Assembly: GCA_015499985.1 (NCBI GenBank)
Contig: JAAAUF010000654.1
Location: forward strand, 1-23,765
Length of the DNA: 23,765 nt
Reading direction: 5' to 3'
From: Haplosporangium gracile
Taxonomy: Eukaryota > Mortierellomycota > Mortierellomycetes > Mortierellales > Mortierellaceae
The notes beneath the pieces were generated by a model, which had not been told where the DNA came from, made no database searches, and saw only the letters and a program-made list of their open reading frames with translations. Below, piece by piece: positions 18,692 through 23,765 of the stretch (within the stretch, counting starts at the first letter, position 1; the number at the start of each line of letters is the position of its first letter). A program made the position numbers and the translations under genes.

Positions 18692-20563
18692 ATGCCGCTC
18701 AAGGCAACCAAGACACCAGCTGAATCCTCGAATATTCCAGGCTTGATTGCCAAGGTCAAGTGCATCAGATCTCGGGACTCGAATGCAGAACAGGGTGATG
18801 GCGCGATTGAGGATGAGGATGTTGTAGAGGAGGACAGAAAAAGTCTCAAAGCCACTCACGCCGCTGACGGGGATGAGAGCGAGGAGAACTACCAGTCCTG
18901 GAAGATAAGGGCAGAGTTGATGAAAGCTGAGCAGGACAAATGGGATCGAATAATGCAACCGCTTGAGGACGCTCTTTACCGGTGGTGTGCTAAAGAATTG
19001 CAACGAGGTAAGTGCTTTTTTTAGGATGATTTCCTTTTCTCAAACTTGAATGGCGCCAATGAAGCTGCGAAAAGAAAGAGGATGTACTCTAACACGTCAG
19101 TAATCGCTGACGTGTCTTTAGGTTCTGACGTTTCAATCTGCCCGCTTCCTAAGCAAGCGGGAATGATTTGGGCAGAACTAAAGCCCTTTCTCCATCCACA
19201 TAAGGCGCCCATACTCGATCGCTTACGATCATGTACAGGATGCTTGAATGCTAAAATTTGCAAAAGGATTGGGATGACTGAAGGTGGAAATGTGGGAGAG
19301 GCTAGATCTGCGATGCATACGTTCCTTTGGAAGAGGCGCATCATAGAGATCTACGATCTGCTGCGGGAGTTCAGGTTGGAGAATATTTACAGCTGCATGG
19401 AGACCGCGCTGCACCTCAGGGTGATTCCTTACAGTGACAGCAAGGATGTTGGCGATTTCTCTACCGATCGCTCCCCTGAGGTTGTTTGGCCTTCTCGCGT
19501 GTCAATCCTGCTTTGTGCGAACGCTACTGGAAGCGACGAGCGGAATTTTTCGATTATGTGTACGTACAACTAAATATAGTTGTCCTATTGTTTTGCTAAG
19601 GAGAAAAACGACATCTTCCATGTAACATAGGCAAGCGACACCCTCTCGGTTTACAGGACCAATCCAAAAGGCATATGAATATAGCTATTACTAACGACGG
19701 ATTTATGATAGCTCGTATTTTCTCTTACTGACTTTAGAAGCTCGACCGCGACATGTGGTTAACAAGGACGCCACATCGCCCTCATGTTCGATAACACTCC
19801 AGTTACCCTTGGCTGCAAAAACCTCCGCCTGAACAACATCACCCTCATTCGACTTCCTCCCAGCCCAAGGAATTACTATAGTAGTCGGCCGTTGAGTTTC
19901 ATCATCGCCTAAGATTTCAGGATTCTTTATTACAAGGCCATGCTGAAAACCACATACCCTAAGCTAGGCCCCGCCGACACACCCAAAGTTCCAGACGCAG
20001 ATCTTTGGCCACCCCTCGCTAGCTCCTGGACGAAAGTCAAACCATCCTGTATCTGATTGGGATAAAGTGAGACCTGTATCATGGATAATGTTCGAATGAG
20101 AGAAATCGAGGGTCTTATAATGATGGATGATGGTCTCGATAATCAACATTCGCTGGTCGATCGGTACAGGAGTCATTATTACAAGTATCCGGGCTTATTT
20201 GACGGTCTGGAGTATATTGACATTCTCAACAATAAAGGGCCAAACGAATTGACGCTGGAGTCTGTCTGGGAGATCTTGGATTCTGGCGAGTACAAGGATC
20301 TGTTTGTCGATCATATAGAGGAGGATGGTGTTGGTGAGGGCGAGGTTATAGAAGATACTCCCTTACCTGCCGGCGACAATCCAACCAATCTAGTTATCGA
20401 GAAGGAGGGTTAGGGCGCTGACGACAAGGAGAGATTTTTGAGCATTTTGGAGAAATTGAGTAGGTTTGGCACTGGTATGATGAGAGACAAGATCAAGACG
20501 ACCCCAGAGCTGAAGAGACTACTTTTTGAAATTCATTAAGCTCTTGATTCTTTGTCGAGCTGC
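18692..20563 (+). pseudogene. Decayed pogo/Tigger (CENP-B-like, DDE_1) transposase, copy B
   Basis: Pieces of one transposase appear in order, interrupted by stops and frame shifts. They are a Tc5/CENP-B-type DNA-binding stretch (LEDALYRW at about 18963-18987, then TGCLNAKICKRIGM near 19240), a hinge GEARSA, IYDLLREFRLENIYSCMET (19350-19405), RVSILLCANATGSDERN (19496-19546), AITNDGFM, GRHIALMFDNTP (about 19769-19800) and FIIA..FRILYYKAML. These match the layout of DDE_1 proteins. Of the three catalytic acids the first is replaced by Met (19397-19399), the second survives (Asp, 19790-19792), and the position expected for the third is Ser (19895-19897). A spliceosomal intron seems preserved at 19560-19630. 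The enzyme should be inactive. Terminal inverted repeats were not found by eye. Confidence 0.75.
19092..19115. repeat. Perfect 9-bp inverted repeat inside copy B
   Basis: ACACGTCAG (19092-19100) and CTGACGTGT (19107-19115) are exact reverse complements around a 6-base spacer. Both arms contain the ACGT core. It may be a chance hairpin in decayed transposon sequence. Confidence 0.6.
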
Positions 20564-20789
20564 ATTCAGTCAGAGAAAAGTTCAATGCAGTAAGTTTTTT
20601 TGTTCTCTCACGCAGAAGTACAAAGACACGACATCAAATACAAAAAAATGTTTTCCAGCTCCTTGGAAGTGTCGATAAGTTGATCATCTGCGCTTTCCTG
20701 TCTGATATACGTGTGTGTTAAAAAATAAGCGGAGTTTATAGCAATGTAAGAGTAACAAACTGTGCTGCTGCTGGTAAGTTGAAATGAGT
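20564..20789. other. Spacer between transposase relic and MIC10
   Basis: This contains the MIC10 3' flank and perhaps the right edge of the transposon. GCAGTAAG at about 20586 resembles a pogo-type end but has no mirror copy that I could find on the left. Confidence 0.35.
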
Positions 20790-21448
20790 TTACTTCTTAT
20801 CCTGGTACTTGGCGACGGGGACCAAGGTAGGGTTGAAGTTGCGCTCACATTGTGAAAGAGCGTATCCCAGTCCAAGTCCAGTTGACACCGAGATGGGCCA
20901 CGAGCGCTCTATTTATCGCAGTTTCGACGGGATGAGATTGAGTGTTAGCGGTGTGTGTGTCGTGTGCACTGCGCGCGGATCAGTTGGTTCTGTCTTATTA
21001 TTTTTCCTTATCCTCTGAACTGTTATTAAGGATGAGTTGTTGTCCTGGTGGAAGGGCGTGACGACGACTGTCCTGAATTCGACGCGACTGGAGGCGCTGA
21101 TATGCTTTCGGAGTCTATGATAGGTGGTAACAAGAAATGCAACTTACTCTTGAAGACGAGGGCAGAGGCGACGATACCAACACTGAGACCGATTCCGGAT
21201 TTGACAATTACGTTCGAGAGGCACTCGTCCCACTATAATATTACACATAATATCCGCGTTCAAACGTGAAGAGCACGAGTAAATGTCTGTTAGCGATGCC
21301 GTTGCTTCCGGACATGGTTGACAAACAAGATCTTGATCCCGAACATAGGTCTTGATGGTCTCCTTGAATGTGATGAGAGGGTTACCTTGCGGCTGAGAAT
21401 CTCCTCACTGGGGATGGCTGCTGCCTTGTTGGTGTTGTTGGCGGACAT
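20790..21448 (-). CDS. MIC10: MICOS subunit Mic10
   Basis: Three small exons, 21448-21386, 21232-21148 and 20908-20790, give 88 aa; human and yeast Mic10 are 78 and 97 aa. Mic10 is a hairpin protein of the mitochondrial inner membrane whose oligomers bend the membrane at crista junctions. The sequence shows the family signature WDECLSNVIVK, then a first membrane segment with the glycine pattern SGIGLSVG, a Lys-Arg turn, and a second segment with STGLGLGYALSQC, ending in a short polar tail. Introns are 153 nt (GTAACC...TATAG, phase 0) and 239 nt (GTAAGT...AATAG, phase 1); both joins give family-like sequence (SRK-WDEC and VFK-K-RSWP). The gene is divergent from CCT2 with 661 bp between starts. 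No presequence is visible, as is normal for Mic10. Confidence 0.93.
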
Positions 21449-22109
21449 GGTTGATGTGTTGTTGATGTTAATGTTAGTTTATGAATTCAATTGAAAAGAG
21501 GATTTGGATCATCACTTCCTTCCCCCGAGCGTTCCCCCAGGGCAGGGGTCAGTATTATTAAGGGGTCTTGCTTCCGTTGAATGTAGGAGGTATTTTGGTG
21601 GCGTTTTTAAAGGACGTTTCTAAAAACTGCTATATCTCTGCTGGCCTTTTCACTCTCACTCAGAGCTGGTTCATTCACGATTGCTATAGCTACAAAACAG
21701 ACAGTTTTTGATTCAAGGTAATCGGGACGTTATCAGTCGTATCTCCTGCTGGCTATCGTTCACTGTGGCCGTTGGGATTGTTGGTGCGCTTTTAAAAAAA
21801 ATGTTGATAAGCGACACAAAACACGTCGGCAAATGTGTAGCATGCAGTTGACGGAAGAGTTTGACCATTTTACTTCAAGAGAGCATATTGGCAACAATCA
21901 TATATGTGCGTAGCCGTTCTTTATGGACATCCTCGCGTTGCAGACCATTTGTAGCGGAATGAGTTCATTAAAATAGACCGACATCACGTGAGAATTTCGA
22001 GGTATATTCGTTCTTTGACCTTCTGTTCTGTTCGCGTTTTTACTTTACCCTTTTTATCATCACACCTCCTCCCCTCACTCTCACCCCACACACATTCACA
22101 CACAGCACA
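21449..22109. promoter_or_regulatory. Divergent promoter region between MIC10 and CCT2
   Basis: The two ATGs point away from each other across 661 bp. The CCT2 side (about 22045-22105) is C/A-rich and C/T-rich like other leaders here. There is no clear TATA box, and I see no convincing heat-shock element. No further gene is seen. Confidence 0.55.
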
Positions 22110-23765
22110 ATGGTAACGACTAAGTTGCATGTACTCATGCAAGAGACTATTGAAGACTCGACCTGAGAGAATTCGGGATCATACCCAGCACGTCAGGAAT
22201 TACACAGGCATCACTCAAGAACCCTCCTTCCTTCGACATCGCACCCTTCAACTGATCAGTTCAGGAGAGGTTGATCAGTTCAGGAACAAGCAACCTTATC
22301 CTCTTTCTTGGGCCTCTGAGAACTACTTCGTCCACTCACTCATACTATTACTTGTCCTTGTTCTTATTACTAGTCTTTGGCTCCAGTGCAGATTTTCCAG
22401 GACAATGCGACCGAGGAGCGCGCAGAGAACGCTCGTCTGGTAAAGAAATTGAGCTCTTTGAATTTTTTGTTGATCCATCAAAACGACACAACTAAATTCT
22501 TCTGCAGGCAAAGCACTTTTGCATTGCGTACGCTGTTTGACTAACGATGTTCGTTGTATGTATTATATGTGACATATAGTCTTCTTTCATTGGTGCTATC
22601 GCCGTTGGAGATCTCGTCAAGAGCACACTCGGACCCAAGGGAATGGCAAGTGCCTTTTTGTTGTCAAGCTAAACTCTCAATTGATGTTACATTGTGTCCA
22701 ATTGAGAACAGAAGCTAACGCCTTTTTCATTTTTTTTATCATAAATCTAATACAAATCTGGACTTGCCAATACAACTGACGACAACGACAACGAAACAAT
22801 TAACACAATAAACAGGACAAGATTCTTCAGTCGGCTTCGACTGGAGAGGTCATGGTCACCAACGACGGCGCCACGATCTTGAAATCGATTGCTCTCGATA
22901 ACGCAGCAGCCAAGGTTCTTGTCAACATTTCCAAGGTTCAGGACGACGAAGTCGGAGACGGCACAACCTCGGTCTGTGTCCTCGCAGCCGAGTTGCTGAG
23001 AGAGGCCGAGAAGCTGGTCAACCAAAAGATTCATCCTCAGACGATCATCGAGGGTTACCGCATTGCCAGTGCTGCAGCGTACAAAGCCCTTGAAGAGTCT
23101 GCAGTCGACCATAGTCAGGATCCTGCAGTGTTCAGGGCTGATTTGATCAACATTGCCAAGACGACATTGAGTTCTAAGGTGTTGTCGCAGGACAAGGAGT
23201 ACTTTTCGAAATTGGCGGTTGATGCCGTGTTGAGATTGAAGGGAAGCACCAACTTGGAGAACATTCAGATTATTAAGAAGGTTGGAGGGCGTCTTGCGGA
23301 TTCGTACTTGGATGAGGGATTTATTCTGGACAAGAAGATCGGTGTCAACCAGCCCAAGCGCATCGAGAACGCCACCATCATGGTCGCTAACACCCGTACG
23401 TCTCTCAATTGTTTATTGCCATTGTTGCTTTATTCTTGATCCTGACTTTGCTGTACTAATTATCTCAATTGGTAATATGACAAATTAGCTATGGACACGG
23501 ACAAGATCAAGATTTTCGGCGCTCGTATTCGTGTCGAGGGCACTGGAAAGTTGGAAGAGTTGGAGCGTGCAGAGCGCGAAAAGATGAAGGCCAAGGTTGA
23601 GAAGATCAAGGAACACGGTATTACGTGCTTTGTCAACCGTCAGCTGATCTATAACTGGCCCGAGCAGCTCTTTGCCGATGCCGGTATCATGTCGATCGAG
23701 CATGCGGATTTCGATGGTGTTGAGCGTTTGGCCCTTGTTACTGGAGGCGAGATCACCTCGACCTT
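22110..23765 (+). CDS. CCT2: Chaperonin TCP-1 (CCT) subunit beta, 5' part
   Basis: Exons 22110-22112, 22374-22439, 22580-22645, 22816-23395 and 23489-23765 (open at the window edge) give the first 330 residues of about 530. CCT is the cytosolic double-ring ATP-driven folding machine for actin, tubulin and others. The match is to the beta subunit: [40 protein letters not shown] (58-65), the ATP motif GDGTTS (92-97), [63 protein letters not shown] and [12 protein letters not shown]. The first coding exon is just the ATG, joined to SLAPVQIF as in the animal protein's N-terminus. Intron 3 begins GCAAGT. Introns are 261, 140, 170 and 93 nt. The remaining C-terminal part lies beyond 23765. Confidence 0.96.
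22253..22285 (+). repeat. Direct repeat in CCT2 intron 1
   Basis: TGATCAGTTCAGGA occurs twice, at 22253-22266 and 22272-22285, with a 19-bp period. It is probably a small tandem duplication; no function is evident. Confidence 0.85.
22646..22815 (+). other. Predicted GC-AG intron in CCT2
   Basis: The exon ends in AAGGGAATG and the intron opens GCAAGT, the classical GC donor form; it ends AAACAG. The join Gly-Met-Asp-Lys-Ile-Leu is the invariant GMDK of chaperonins, so no other splice fits. A CTGAC motif near 22775 could be the branch site. Confidence 0.85.

Noticed and set aside
17300..20700. Terminal inverted repeats or TA duplications bounding the transposase relics
   Set aside because: Looked for by eye; GCAGTAAG near 20586 has no matching left end, so boundaries are not claimed.
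22129..22443. 104-codon ORF overlapping CCT2 intron 1 and exon 2
   Set aside because: It reads through the intron in a frame different from CCT2 and has no motifs.

Overview
The window looks like nuclear DNA of an intron-containing, early-diverging fungus. The points of support are a fused HisH-HisF protein, a tail-anchored fungal-type inositol 5-phosphatase, short GT-AG introns with CTAAC/CTGAC branch motifs, pyrimidine-rich leaders and CAA/AAC repeats. A Mortierella-like (Mortierellomycota) source is my guess and is not proven by the sequence. All functional calls come from reading translated motifs; no database search was run.

Layout, left to right. 284-2207 (-) is HIS7 (imidazole glycerol phosphate synthase, one intron carrying an AAC microsatellite). 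2909-5176 (-) is a single-exon, tail-anchored inositol polyphosphate 5-phosphatase (INP54-like). 5177-9655 is about 4.5 kb without a convincing gene, containing promoter-like pyrimidine blocks. 9656-12972 (+) is a six-pass membrane protein of three exons, distantly like the FAR-17a/AIG1/rolling-stone group. 13172-15713 (-) is a BRAP2/ETP1-type RING plus UBP-zinc-finger E3 ligase of three exons. 16096-16943 (-) is the splicing factor BUD31 (three exons). 17.7-20.6 kb holds two decayed, related pogo/Tigger (CENP-B-like, DDE_1) transposase genes. 20790-21448 (-) is the small cristae-shaping gene MIC10, made of three short exons that are invisible as long ORFs. 22110-23765 (+) is the 5' part of CCT2 (chaperonin TCP-1 beta), running off the window.

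The genes are unrelated housekeeping functions: histidine synthesis, phosphoinositide turnover, ubiquitin ligation, splicing, mitochondrial cristae and cytosolic folding. I see no gene cluster or new defence or metabolic system. The points most worth a second look are in splicing. Two of thirteen introns appear to begin with GC rather than GT (in BUD31 and CCT2). CCT2 has a coding first exon consisting only of its ATG. Three introns in unrelated genes end in the same nine bases, CTCTAATAG. The transposase relics are the only mobile DNA I can support.
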